Below are positions 34,930 to 43,966 of a stretch of 64,000 nt of DNA, one piece after another. The notes beneath the pieces are model-generated. The model saw nothing but the letters and a program-made list of their open reading frames with translations. It had not been told where the DNA came from and ran no database searches. The stretch spans positions 506,001 to 570,000 of the forward strand of contig NZ_CP013021.1 in assembly GCF_001420915.1 (NCBI RefSeq). The letters are read 5' to 3'. Position 1 is the stretch's first letter, and each line of letters starts with the position of its first letter. Source of the stretch: Agarivorans gilvus (GTDB lineage: Bacteria; Pseudomonadota; Gammaproteobacteria; Enterobacterales; Celerinatantimonadaceae). The position numbers were made by a program, and so were the translations under genes.

Positions 34930-35106
34930 TTAATGATTGTCTAGTCCCGAAACGCGTTCTTCAACAGCCTCACGCCACCCACCGTACCAATGCCCCCTGG
35001 CATCTGCTCCTCCATACGGACAGGTCTCTTTTGACCTTCCTGACAAACCTGCTTGATATCCTTTGGCATGCGCTCTTTCTAAACGATCGCGTTTTTGTCG
35101 TTTCAT
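34930..35106 (-). CDS. rmf: Ribosome modulation factor
   Basis: RMF dimerises 70S ribosomes into inactive 100S particles in stationary phase. The 58-residue basic protein begins MKRQKRDRLERAHAKGYQAG and continues with GRSKETCPY and WYGGWREAVEERV, close to E. coli RMF (55 residues). I chose this ATG because it gives the family start and has GGAAGAAG just upstream; a TTG six codons earlier is in frame but unlikely. fabA-rmf adjacency is conserved. Confidence 0.95.
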   Translation of the reverse strand: MKRQKRDRLERAHAKGYQAGLSGRSKETCPYGGADARGHWYGGWREAVEERVSGLDNH

Positions 35107-35137
35107 AGACTTCTTCCTTATCAAGATCAGAAAACAA

Positions 35138-35163
35138 ATCAGGAGTCCAACTGGACTCCTGAT
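35138..35163 (-). terminator. Strong palindrome between the DUF3466 gene and rmf
   Basis: ATCAGGAGTCC pairs with GGACTCCTGAT around AACT. On the minus strand it is followed by TTTGTTTTC. It can end the DUF3466 transcript or form a 5' leader hairpin 31 bases before the rmf start. Which one applies cannot be told from sequence. Confidence 0.6.
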
Positions 35164-35253
35164 CTACTATCGCTTATCGTTTTTAAAAGATCAAAAGCAA
35201 ATTTTTAAGTATTCGCTAACTATCTGATCTTTTTGTTACAGCTAAAAGATAAT

Positions 35254-37080
35254 TTATTTTTTTATGAAACGTCTCACAAAAACCAGTGGTAACAAGATCA
35301 AGCCAAGCCAAATATTAGCCGCTCCTTTACGCTGGTATTTCTGCTCTTCTAAGCTTGGGCAAACCGCCAAATCATCGATATCAGTCACAGCAGGGTTTCT
35401 CACCAGCTTCAACAATACCGGGCGAGGATTTACTCCGTAGATAAAATCGTTGGCGGTTTGGTAGTGATAACCACTGGCGAAGATCTCTCCCTCATCGTTA
35501 ATATGAGTCGCATATTCCATACGGTATAGAGGAAGATGTGCTTCACCGTCTTGCTCATAACAGGTCAACTGGTTAAGCGACCAATTAAAGGTAGTTTCAC
35601 CGTCTAAATAACGCTGGTAATCCAATAACATCGCAGTTTGACGTCGAGTAGTACCGTTATAAGCGGGCTGCTCTTCGGTTGCGCCGTCTTTCCAACCAAC
35701 GATTAGACCGTGATTGTTGATGTCGGCAAATTCGCTGTTGGCCCCGCTAAAGGGTTTATTACGTAGTGGCCAGTTTACTGTCTCATAGTTTTCTGAGCTT
35801 TCATTGGCGTCATAGACAAAGCCTTCTACCGGACGGTTACGTGATTTCACTTCAACATAACGGAGGTTACCAACCACTAGGTTTTGTTGGTTAACCGCGT
35901 TAGCCCAGGTGTGAGAAACCGAATCATCAAATTGGTCGTTATCACCATCGATACGAATATTGGGAATACGGTTTACTTGATAGCTGCCATCACCGTTGTC
36001 GGTGTAAATGGCGGCTCGTCCACGTGATCCGTTATAACTGTCGTAAACATCATCAGAAGACAAACCAACAAAAAATTCGCCGTTATAATCATTTAAGTAG
36101 TTATAATTGGGCGCATTGCTATAGCGAGAGCGCGCGTAACCATCAACCAAGGCTTGGCCAGTCACCTCATCACCATCTTGGGCATCGGTAATATCCCATA
36201 CCCAGGCTTGAGTATTAAAACCAGAACAACGGTAATAGCTTTGCTCTTCACCACGCTGACATTCGCCAAAACTGTCGCTATTTGAATAACCAACACTGGC
36301 AAGGCCAATCACCAAAATACGACCGTCTTGTTCTATGGTGGTTAAACCTGCAGATAAGCCACCACGGTCATCGGCCAAATCACCACTGCTATTAAAGGCA
36401 GTAGGAAGCAGGCTGACCTTCGCTTGGGTGAATAGGTTGTAAGCAAAACCGCGTTGAATAAACTCACGGGTGTAGTAGGTTTCGGTGCTGATAGAAAATG
36501 GCGCTGAGTCATAACCCACCGCCCAGCCTAACTCACTATCAATATGATTAACGCGGGTATCGGTGGTGTAATCACTGTTAGTCTGCTCATCGAAAATAAA
36601 CAGCTTTTCGTTAATGGTGCTCCATTGAGGTAGTGGCGAAATATTTTTCCCGTCGCTATGGCTGCCGCTAACATTACGTTCGGCAAGAAACGCTAATACG
36701 TTAGATTGATACAAGGTAGAACGCTGCTCGCGCAGGCGCTTACGATAAAGATCGTAGAATGACCCTTCACCTTCATTGAACAAACTGCACACTTCACTGG
36801 CATACTGACAGCCATAGTCATAAGTGGTGCGATTAGCAAAGTCATAAAAACGGAAGTAGGTTCTAAAGCTTAAGGCGTTGCCGGCGATAAATTCACCGTC
36901 TTCGCTGGCGGCCGTTACCACGATGTTACTTTGCGCCTCGCTGAGGCCGTTTTCGGCGCTAAAAGGAATTTCTTCGATTAAGTAGTATGATTCGGTTTGT
37001 GCTGCGTGAGCGTAACTTACAGACAACAATAAAGGCGCGAATGCAAGACGAAACGATCGTGTTAGTAGTGATTTCTTCAT
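35254..37080 (-). CDS. DUF3466-family exported protein
   Basis: Probable envelope protein of the gammaproteobacterial DUF3466 family; function unknown. 608 residues with a signal peptide (MKKSLLTRSFRLAF, cleavage after AHA). A beta-rich body has repeated Asp/Asn-rich blocks such as DSYNGSRGRAAIY and a LVVGNLRYVEV strand. The C-terminus WLGLILLPLVFVRRFIKK is a hydrophobic helix with a basic end, like a sorting or anchor tail. The start is supported by a 4-base ATGA overlap with uup; an earlier in-frame start would lie inside uup. Confidence 0.75.
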   Translation of the reverse strand: MKKSLLTRSFRLAFAPLLLSVSYAHAAQTESYYLIEEIPFSAENGLSEAQSNIVVTAASEDGEFIAGNALSFRTYFRFYDFANRTTYDYGCQYASEVCSLFNEGEGSFYDLYRKRLREQRSTLYQSNVLAFLAERNVSGSHSDGKNISPLPQWSTINEKLFIFDEQTNSDYTTDTRVNHIDSELGWAVGYDSAPFSISTETYYTREFIQRGFAYNLFTQAKVSLLPTAFNSSGDLADDRGGLSAGLTTIEQDGRILVIGLASVGYSNSDSFGECQRGEEQSYYRCSGFNTQAWVWDITDAQDGDEVTGQALVDGYARSRYSNAPNYNYLNDYNGEFFVGLSSDDVYDSYNGSRGRAAIYTDNGDGSYQVNRIPNIRIDGDNDQFDDSVSHTWANAVNQQNLVVGNLRYVEVKSRNRPVEGFVYDANESSENYETVNWPLRNKPFSGANSEFADINNHGLIVGWKDGATEEQPAYNGTTRRQTAMLLDYQRYLDGETTFNWSLNQLTCYEQDGEAHLPLYRMEYATHINDEGEIFASGYHYQTANDFIYGVNPRPVLLKLVRNPAVTDIDDLAVCPSLEEQKYQRKGAANIWLGLILLPLVFVRRFIKK

Positions 37081-38972
37081 GAATTTTTTAATTCTTCCAA
37101 TTCTTCCCAACGCATAAACAGGGCTTCAAGCTGTTCTTCTGCACTGGCTAAACGAGTTAAAGTTGATTGAACAAGATCTTGATCGAGATTGAAAAACTCG
37201 GGTTCATTCACTTTACTTTGTAGCTGCTCAACCTCAGCTTCGGCAGCTTCTAATTTTTCCGGCAACTGGTCAAGTTCAAGCTGCAACTTATACGACAATT
37301 TTTTAGATTGTTTCACTGGCCGCTGAACGGTTTCAGTTTTTACTGCGGGCTTAACCACTTGGGCTTTTTGCTGTTGCTGCAAATAGCTAATGGTTTCCGT
37401 GTAACCGCCAACGAAGGTGTCAACCCTACCCTTGCCATCAAAATACCAAATATGGCTAGCAGTATTATCAATAAAGCTACGGTCGTGGCTTACCAGCAAT
37501 ACCGTACCAGTATATTGACTGACTAGCTCTTCCAGTAGCTCCAGCGTTTCGACATCAAGATCGTTGGTTGGTTCATCCAATACCAACAAATTGGCCGGTT
37601 TTAAAAACAACTTGGCTAGCATCAAACGGTTTTTCTCACCGCCCGACAAGGCTTTTACTGGCGTGAAAGCGCGTTTGGGGTGAAATAAAAAATCTTGTAA
37701 GTAACCCATAACATGGCGCTTACTACCATTTATCTCTACTTCCTGCTTACCGCCAGCAAGGTTATCTAACAAGGTTTTGTCTGGGTCCAACTCCTGACGA
37801 TATTGGTCAAAATAGGCGACCGATAAGTTGGTCCCTACCTTTAAACTACCGCCACTGGGCTGCAGTTGCTGTAACAAAATTTTGATTAAGGTAGATTTAC
37901 CACAGCCGTTAGCACCAACTAGTGCAATTTTATCGCCGCGCATTACCAATAAATCGAGCGGTGAAATGATCGGCTGCTTCTGCCCGGGATAAGCAAAGCT
38001 AAGTTGCTCAGCTTCAAATACCACCTTGCCCGAGCGTAAACCATCGTCAATTTGCATCTTAGACGTGCCCTGGCGGTTTACTCGCTCACTACGTTCGTTA
38101 CGCATTGCTTTAAGTGCTCTTACTCTACCCTCGTTACGGGTACGGCGAGCCTTAATACCTTGACGGATCCAAGCTTCTTCTTCGGCTAAGCGTTTATCAA
38201 AAAGCGCGTTTTGCTCTTCTTCTACGCGCAACCATTCCGCTTTGCCGTCTAGGTAAGCATCGTAGTTACCCGGCCAAGAGGTTAATACACCTCGGTCAAT
38301 ATCGATAATGCGAGTAGCTATCTTACGAATAAAGGCACGGTCGTGGCTGATAAATACTATCGTGCCTTTGAAATTAACTAAGAACTCTTCTAGCCACTGG
38401 ATCGTAGAAATATCAAGGTGGTTGGTAGGCTCGTCTAATAACAAAATATCCGGCTCACCGGCCAAGGCCTTGGCCAAAGCCACCTTACGCAACCAACCAC
38501 CGGATAAACCTTGCAATGAAGCTTCACCATCAAGGCCCATCGTTGTTAATACTTTTTGTATTTCGCTATCAAATTTCCAGCCATCTAGCACATCTATCTC
38601 GTGCTGGACTTGTTGCATGCGTTTTAGTGCTTGTTCACTAGAGTTCTCATCGATGTTAGAGGTAAGCTGATGAAATTCACTCAACAAACTACCAATTTGC
38701 GGTTTGCCCGCGGCAACAAAATCAAAGATACGCTGTTCACTAGCCTGAGGCGGGTCCTGTTGCAAGCGCGTAATGACGACATCATTAACCAATTGGCGTT
38801 GGCCAGAATCAAGCTGAATCGCCCCTTCCAACACTTGCAGCAAGGTACTTTTACCAGCGCCGTTACGCCCTACCAAACAAACCCGTTCATTACGATTAAT
38901 TTGTATATTGGCTTTATTTAGCAGCGGTGTATCGCCGTAAGCTAAACAAGCATCTTGTAAGTTAACTAACAC
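37077..38972 (-). CDS. uup: ABC-F ATPase Uup
   Basis: Uup is a soluble ABC-F protein acting on DNA (transposon excision) and ribosome function in E. coli. The 631-residue protein has two ATPase domains: Walker A GRNGAGKST near 36 and GANGCGKST near 353, signatures LQGLSGGWLRK and ALSGGEKNR, Walker B DILLLDEPTNHLD and LLVLDEPTNDLD. A C-terminal coiled-coil DNA-binding arm (about 560-631) is rich in Leu/Glu heptads. It overlaps the DUF3466 gene by 4 bases and the glutaredoxin-like gene by 7. Confidence 0.94.
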   Translation of the reverse strand: MLVNLQDACLAYGDTPLLNKANIQINRNERVCLVGRNGAGKSTLLQVLEGAIQLDSGQRQLVNDVVITRLQQDPPQASEQRIFDFVAAGKPQIGSLLSEFHQLTSNIDENSSEQALKRMQQVQHEIDVLDGWKFDSEIQKVLTTMGLDGEASLQGLSGGWLRKVALAKALAGEPDILLLDEPTNHLDISTIQWLEEFLVNFKGTIVFISHDRAFIRKIATRIIDIDRGVLTSWPGNYDAYLDGKAEWLRVEEEQNALFDKRLAEEEAWIRQGIKARRTRNEGRVRALKAMRNERSERVNRQGTSKMQIDDGLRSGKVVFEAEQLSFAYPGQKQPIISPLDLLVMRGDKIALVGANGCGKSTLIKILLQQLQPSGGSLKVGTNLSVAYFDQYRQELDPDKTLLDNLAGGKQEVEINGSKRHVMGYLQDFLFHPKRAFTPVKALSGGEKNRLMLAKLFLKPANLLVLDEPTNDLDVETLELLEELVSQYTGTVLLVSHDRSFIDNTASHIWYFDGKGRVDTFVGGYTETISYLQQQQKAQVVKPAVKTETVQRPVKQSKKLSYKLQLELDQLPEKLEAAEAEVEQLQSKVNEPEFFNLDQDLVQSTLTRLASAEEQLEALFMRWEELEELKNS

Positions 38973-39205
38973 GTACAGTTCTCTATAAATTGTTTTAGCT
39001 GGCTGGCGTCAAAGGGCCAGTTAAGCCGCTGTTGGCTCGGTTCATGACAGAGCACAGGAATACTATATCGATACTCATCGACTAATGCGTCATCTTCAAT
39101 TATGTCCTGCTCATGTAACTCTGTAATATTGGGATTAGCCAATATTAAAGCCTTAGCGTCTTCGCATAAATGACAGCCATCGGTACTATACAATATCCAT
39201 GTCAT
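38966..39205 (-). CDS. Glutaredoxin-like (DUF836) small thiol protein
   Basis: 79 residues with a thioredoxin-like fold start: WILYSTDGCHLCEDAKAL, giving a CxxC active site (Cys12, Cys15), and the cis-proline segment YSIPVLCH near 48. A cysteine pair ends the protein (NCTC). Length and order match the small glutaredoxin-like proteins between rlmKL and uup in related genomes. Redox partner unknown. It begins 4 bases after the rlmKL stop. Confidence 0.85.
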   Translation of the reverse strand: MTWILYSTDGCHLCEDAKALILANPNITELHEQDIIEDDALVDEYRYSIPVLCHEPSQQRLNWPFDASQLKQFIENCTC

Positions 39206-39209
39206 ACAA

Positions 39210-41306
39210 CTAATCCTTGTGAATCATCCAACAGTTATGAATGTGTTTATTGCGTTCAAAATCTGGCGACAAAGACTGATTCGAGATGTTATCTGCGCGC
39301 AGGCCTAACTGGCTCAAGCCTTCTTTATCGATTTTAAAATGACGTTTGTTATTGGAAAAAATCAGCTTACCACCGGGATTAAGCAAACGCGAAACCGACT
39401 TCAACAAATCAAGGTGATCTCGTTGAATATCAAACGTTTCCTCCATTTTCTTAGAATTAGAAAAAGTAGGAGGATCAAGAAATATCATATCCCAGCGTTG
39501 AGAAATCGGCGACTTAAGCCAAGCCATACAGTCGGCGCGAATAAACTCATGTTTATTAATCGGTAGCTGATTTAGGCGGAAATTGTCTTTAGCCCAATTC
39601 AAATAGGTATTAGACATATCAACCGTAGTCACTTTATCTGCTCCACCTAACGCAGCATGAACACTGGCCGAACCAGTATAGGCAAATAGATTAAGAACCT
39701 TTTTACCTTGGCTATGTTGTTGCAGATAGTGACGCATATTGCGATGGTCAAGAAACAGACCGGTATCTAAATAGTCGGTTAAATTAACATAGAACTGAGC
39801 ACCATATTCTTGCACTACAAAGCGTTCTTTTTCATCACTTTGGCGTTGGTACTGTTGCCGACCTTTTTGTTGCGCTCGCTGTTTTATCACCAACTTATCA
39901 TTGGCCACTAAGCCGCTTTGCAACAAACCGGTAAGTAAATCAAGTAAGCGACGTCGCGCCTTGTTGGCATCAATGCTCTTGGGTGCACGATATTCCTGCA
40001 CCACCATGTAATCGTGGTAGACGTCAACAGCCACATTGTATTCGGGAAGATCTGCATCATATAAGCGGTAACAGGAGATGTTTTCCCGATTAATCCATTT
40101 TTGCAGTTTCTTTTTGTTTTTGATTAAGCGATTAACAAAATCAGGCGCGTATTGCTGCTGTTCCGACGAAGCACCCTCGCCGATTTGATAAATCTTTAAT
40201 ACACAGGGCAGCGCCCCGTTAAAAAACTTATATTGCTTATCGCTGCGTAAACGTAGGTAGTCCAGTAATTCTGGCGTCGCAGTAAATAGTGCTAAACGCC
40301 ATCCCCCATACTGCGAACGAACACTAGCCCCAAAAGAAAGAAACAAACCAATTAACTTAGTTAATTCACCTAAGCGCTCGCCATAGGGAGGGTTAGATAG
40401 AATAAGACCCGCTTGCTTAGGAGGGCTGGGTAGCTCGGCTGCGTCATGCACGTGTACCGATATCAGTTTACTTAGACCCGCCCGCTCAATATTGGCTTTA
40501 GCAAGCGCCACCATGCGGCGGTCGATGTCATAGCCAATCAACTTCTTATTACACTGCTCTAGTCCCAGCGTGGCGCGGTCTTGCGCTTGTTGTAAAATCT
40601 CAGCCCAAGCGGCTTTGGCAAAGTTAGCAAAGCGGGTAAAGGCGAACTCGCGCTCTAAACCAGGAGCAATATCAGCTGCTTGCATAGCCGCTTCAATTAA
40701 TAAGGTGCCAGAACCACACATAGGATCGATCAGATAGTTTTCCGACCATTGACTGCGAGCCACCAAGGCAGCAGCCAAGTTTTCTCGAACTGGCGCTTCA
40801 CCCTGCTCACTGCGGTAACCACGCCGGTGCAAGGACAAACCGACTAAATCCAAAGATATGGCTAAGTGTTTGCCGGCAATGCGCACAATAATACGTGCAT
40901 CTTCATCGGTTTTAGCAACATTAGGTCGCTCGCCAAATTGTTTCTTAAATTGATCAACAATGGCATCTTTAACTGTTAAAGCACCAAACTGGCTATTATT
41001 AATGAAGTGGTTGGTGCCGGTGCAATGCACCGAGAAGGTTTGATCGACTGCGAAATATTTAGCCCAATTGATTTGATAAGCGCTAGCATAGAGTTCACTT
41101 ACGTTATCGGCTTGAGTTTCTACCAAGCGCAACAAAATGCGAGATGCAAACCGTGTCCACAAACAAATCTTATAAGCGGTGGGCCAATCACATGTGAAAC
41201 TCACCCCTGCTACTGTCTGCTTACAGTTTTCTGCACCCAGTGCGGTAATCTCTTCTAAACATAAGCTTTCTAAACCTTTAGCGGTTGAAGCGAAAAAATC
41301 TGCCAT
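39210..41306 (-). CDS. rlmL: 23S rRNA methyltransferase RlmKL (m2G2445 / m7G2069)
   Basis: Bifunctional enzyme modifying helix 74 of 23S rRNA. The 698-residue protein (E. coli 702) has an N-terminal THUMP domain (about 45-155), then the RlmL methyltransferase with MCGSGTLLIEAA near 195 and the catalytic SNPPYGERLGE near 308. The RlmK methyltransferase follows, with NLFAYTGSASVHAALGGA near 545 and FLDPPTFSNSKKM near 615. It is divergent from the fMet tRNA array and first in a gene string with the glutaredoxin-like gene, uup and the DUF3466 gene. Confidence 0.96.
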   Translation of the reverse strand: MADFFASTAKGLESLCLEEITALGAENCKQTVAGVSFTCDWPTAYKICLWTRFASRILLRLVETQADNVSELYASAYQINWAKYFAVDQTFSVHCTGTNHFINNSQFGALTVKDAIVDQFKKQFGERPNVAKTDEDARIIVRIAGKHLAISLDLVGLSLHRRGYRSEQGEAPVRENLAAALVARSQWSENYLIDPMCGSGTLLIEAAMQAADIAPGLEREFAFTRFANFAKAAWAEILQQAQDRATLGLEQCNKKLIGYDIDRRMVALAKANIERAGLSKLISVHVHDAAELPSPPKQAGLILSNPPYGERLGELTKLIGLFLSFGASVRSQYGGWRLALFTATPELLDYLRLRSDKQYKFFNGALPCVLKIYQIGEGASSEQQQYAPDFVNRLIKNKKKLQKWINRENISCYRLYDADLPEYNVAVDVYHDYMVVQEYRAPKSIDANKARRRLLDLLTGLLQSGLVANDKLVIKQRAQQKGRQQYQRQSDEKERFVVQEYGAQFYVNLTDYLDTGLFLDHRNMRHYLQQHSQGKKVLNLFAYTGSASVHAALGGADKVTTVDMSNTYLNWAKDNFRLNQLPINKHEFIRADCMAWLKSPISQRWDMIFLDPPTFSNSKKMEETFDIQRDHLDLLKSVSRLLNPGGKLIFSNNKRHFKIDKEGLSQLGLRADNISNQSLSPDFERNKHIHNCWMIHKD

Positions 41307-41419
41307 TTGTCTACTCTATTTGATTAACCCGTGGATTATACCTGTTTTAGTTAAGATCAGTAGTAAAAGCCTCATCCGGCTAAATAATCGGCACTTAATA
41401 AAAAAATGCGAATTATATC

Positions 41420-41448
41420 TTGTAAAATGTCGGCTCACTGCTTACTAT
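41420..41448 (+). promoter_or_regulatory. Sigma-70 promoter of the tRNA-fMet array, stringent type
   Basis: TTGTAA at 41420-41425, 17-base spacer, TACTAT at 41443-41448, then GCGCTCCGC. The -10 and discriminator are almost identical to those of the tRNA-Asn array promoter. The first tRNA starts 18 bases further on. Confidence 0.8.
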
Positions 41449-41465
41449 GCGCTCCGCATTACGGA

Positions 41466-41542
<77 letters not shown>

Positions 41543-41625
41543 ATTCTTTATTTAAGAATTGTCTAGTTTGAATAGCTAGGCCGTACAATTATTCAAATCA
41601 CTTAACTTATTCAGTTAAGACCGGA

Positions 41626-41702
<77 letters not shown>

Positions 41703-41785
41703 ATTCTTTATTTAAGAATTGTCTAGTTTGAATAGCTAGGCCGAACAATTATTCAGATCACTTAACTTATTCAGTTAAGACCGGA

Positions 41786-41862
<77 letters not shown>

Positions 41863-41945
41863 ATTCTTTGTTTAAGAATTGTCTAGTTTGAATAGCTAGG
41901 CCGAACAATTATTCAGATCACTTAACTTATTCAGTTAAGACCGGA

Positions 41946-42022
<77 letters not shown>

Positions 42023-42104
42023 ATTCTTTATTTAAGAATTGTCTAGTTTGAATAGCTAGGCCGAACAATTATTCAGATCACTTAACTATTCAGTTAAGAC
42101 CGGA

Positions 42105-42181
<77 letters not shown>

Positions 42182-42224
42182 ATTCTTAAATCGCTAATCA
42201 CTTCCCTATTTAGTTCTAACTTCT

Positions 42225-42929
42225 TCAGAAGCCATACAGGCCAATGTTTTCCAACTGAACTCTTGCAGGTTGGCTCATTACAAACATCGCGGCTTCGGCA
42301 AGATCTTTTACCTGTAACCAGCCTTTCTTTTGCTCAGATTCGCACTGTGGTGCGGGAACCTGCACCAAACCCGGACACAAACTATGTACTTTAATGCCAT
42401 GTTGACGCACTTCTTCTTGCAACGCAGCAGCCAAACCCAAAACAGCAAATTTAGCAGCGCAGTAAGGGCCCGCATTCGCGTAGCCATGTTTAGCGGCCTG
42501 AGAAGCAATATTCAGAATAAATCCACTTTGCTGGTTTTTCATAGTGGGCAGTACTGCTTGGCTCATTAGAAATGTACCTTTGGTACAAGTATCTACGACT
42601 AAATCCCAGTCTTCTTCACTACAGTCTTCAATACTGTCACTCACGCCTAATCCACTGTTATTTATTAGGATATCGATTCTGCCGAACTGATCGATAGCAT
42701 AGTCTCTCAACGCTTGTACCTGCTGTTTAGATCTTACATCACAGCAAAAGTAGCGCACCGGATGAGCACTACCTTGGCTTAAATGTTGTGCCGCTTGTTG
42801 CAAGCGATGTTGATTACGCGAGCTAATAATCACCTTAACTCCGTGTTCGGCTAAGCGCTGGGCGATCGCATAACCAATACCGCTTGCGCCACCGGTAATA
42901 ATTGCCGTCTTATATTTTGAGCTTTGCAT
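42225..42929 (-). CDS. Short-chain dehydrogenase/reductase (SDR)
   Basis: NAD(P)-dependent oxidoreductase of 234 residues with a Rossmann fold: AIITGGASGIGYAIA near 9 for cofactor binding, NNSG near 90, the catalytic serine in LNIASQAAKHG, and YCAAK near 155. The substrate is unknown. It is divergent from an XRE regulator gene across a short region with palindromic operator-like sites, so that regulator probably controls it. Confidence 0.85.
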   Translation of the reverse strand: MQSSKYKTAIITGGASGIGYAIAQRLAEHGVKVIISSRNQHRLQQAAQHLSQGSAHPVRYFCCDVRSKQQVQALRDYAIDQFGRIDILINNSGLGVSDSIEDCSEEDWDLVVDTCTKGTFLMSQAVLPTMKNQQSGFILNIASQAAKHGYANAGPYCAAKFAVLGLAAALQEEVRQHGIKVHSLCPGLVQVPAPQCESEQKKGWLQVKDLAEAAMFVMSQPARVQLENIGLYGF

Positions 42930-43012
42930 ATTTGTCTCGTCTTATAGTTCTAAGTAAGTTGAGTATTTTGCAATAATGCTTGCTACAATCAATACCACAG
43001 TACTATTTAACC

Positions 43013-43026
43013 CGTACTATAGTACG
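43013..43026. promoter_or_regulatory. Palindromic operator-like site of the XRE regulator
   Basis: CGTACTATAGTACG is a perfect 14-base palindrome ending 16 bases before the regulator start. A related half site, CAGTACTAT, lies at 42999-43007, so a tandem operator is possible. Its place between the divergent SDR and regulator genes suggests autoregulation. Confidence 0.6.
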
Positions 43027-43042
43027 AGAGGCAACGTAGGTT

Positions 43043-43462
43043 ATGAGTGATTTCGCCCATCGTTTAAAAGAGTTAATGGCTGAGCAAAGCATTAGTAGCT
43101 TTGCCCGCAAAGTAGAGTTAAGTGAAAGCTTAATACGCAAATATCTGAAAGGCTCGGAGCCGAGTCTAGCTAAAGCCAATCAAATCGCGCAAAAGGCCAA
43201 TTGCTCATTAGAGTGGCTCGCCACCGGAGAGGGTTATCAATACCGCAAGGCTGAAGTAGTGGATATGCAAGCCTTAGAAAAGGCCGTGCAACTCACTTTA
43301 GCCGAAGTCAAATATCATGACTTAAGCGTAGAAAATGAAAAAGTCATGAAAGTGATTGTAGCTACCTACCAGTATTTACGCAGTACTCGCAAAAAAGATG
43401 GTTACTTCGATTTAGATGAAGCGAAACCCTTTGTGAATTACGTGATGGGGCTGTGTGATTAA
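43043..43462 (+). CDS. XRE/Cro-CI family transcriptional regulator
   Basis: 139 residues. An N-terminal lambda-repressor-like helix-turn-helix (about 3-62) contains FARKVELSESLIRKYLKGSEPSLAKANQIAQKA and the common SLEWLATGEG end. The C-terminal 75 residues are a small helical domain with no known motif. It probably binds the palindrome just upstream. No phage genes are nearby, so a prophage origin is not indicated. Confidence 0.85.
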   Translation: MSDFAHRLKELMAEQSISSFARKVELSESLIRKYLKGSEPSLAKANQIAQKANCSLEWLATGEGYQYRKAEVVDMQALEKAVQLTLAEVKYHDLSVENEKVMKVIVATYQYLRSTRKKDGYFDLDEAKPFVNYVMGLCD

Positions 43463-43497
43463 GGCTTAAGCGGTCCGTTAACCCTAGCTTTGAGAAG

Positions 43498-43534
43498 CAA
43501 ACTCAGTAACAACAGAAGGTTATTACTGAGTTTG
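43498..43534. terminator. Stem-loop between convergent XRE and ydiI genes
   Basis: CAAACTCAGTAA pairs with TTACTGAGTTTG around a 13-base loop. There is no long T run, so it is a weak or bidirectional terminator. Confidence 0.55.
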
Positions 43535-43546
43535 TAGCTACTGCAG

Positions 43547-43966
43547 CTACGACTTAGATTTCACCATCACGGTAAGGCGCGAGCTACACACCAGATCTTG
43601 TTGCTGGTGAATGTCAATTTGCCACACCTGCAAGGTTCTACCCAGCTTAATAGGCTTCGCCTTGGCAACAACTTCACCATTACGTACCGCTTTTAGGTGA
43701 TTGGCGTTAATTTCTACTCCCACCACCATGGCGTTTTCTCCGGCTACACAATAAGCTGCACAACTACCGATACTCTCTGCCAGTACTACGCTTGCCCCGC
43801 CGTGTAATAGGCCCATGGGCTGCTTTACTTTAGCGGTAACGGGCATGCTGGCGACTAAGTAATCATCACCGATTTCACAAAAACGGATATCGAGGAAGGA
43901 CAACATATTGCCCTCCCCCATGGCATTTAAGCCATCGAGGCTCATTGGAACGTTCCAAATACTCAT
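43547..43966 (-). CDS. menI: Hotdog-fold acyl-CoA thioesterase, YdiI/MenI-like
   Basis: 139-residue thioesterase of the PaaI type. YdiI of E. coli hydrolyses 1,4-dihydroxy-2-naphthoyl-CoA in menaquinone synthesis. PMGLLHGGASVVLAESIGS near 51-68 carries the active-site HGG and the catalytic glutamate; VGVEINANHLKAVRNGEV is the conserved hotdog strand. It overlaps ydiJ by 4 bases; the ydiJ-ydiI pair also exists in E. coli. Substrate in this organism is inferred. Confidence 0.82.
   Translation of the reverse strand: MSIWNVPMSLDGLNAMGEGNMLSFLDIRFCEIGDDYLVASMPVTAKVKQPMGLLHGGASVVLAESIGSCAAYCVAGENAMVVGVEINANHLKAVRNGEVVAKAKPIKLGRTLQVWQIDIHQQQDLVCSSRLTVMVKSKS

Noticed and set aside
43043..43462. XRE regulator as a sign of prophage
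   Set aside because: No integrase, structural or lysis genes nearby; it pairs with a metabolic SDR gene.
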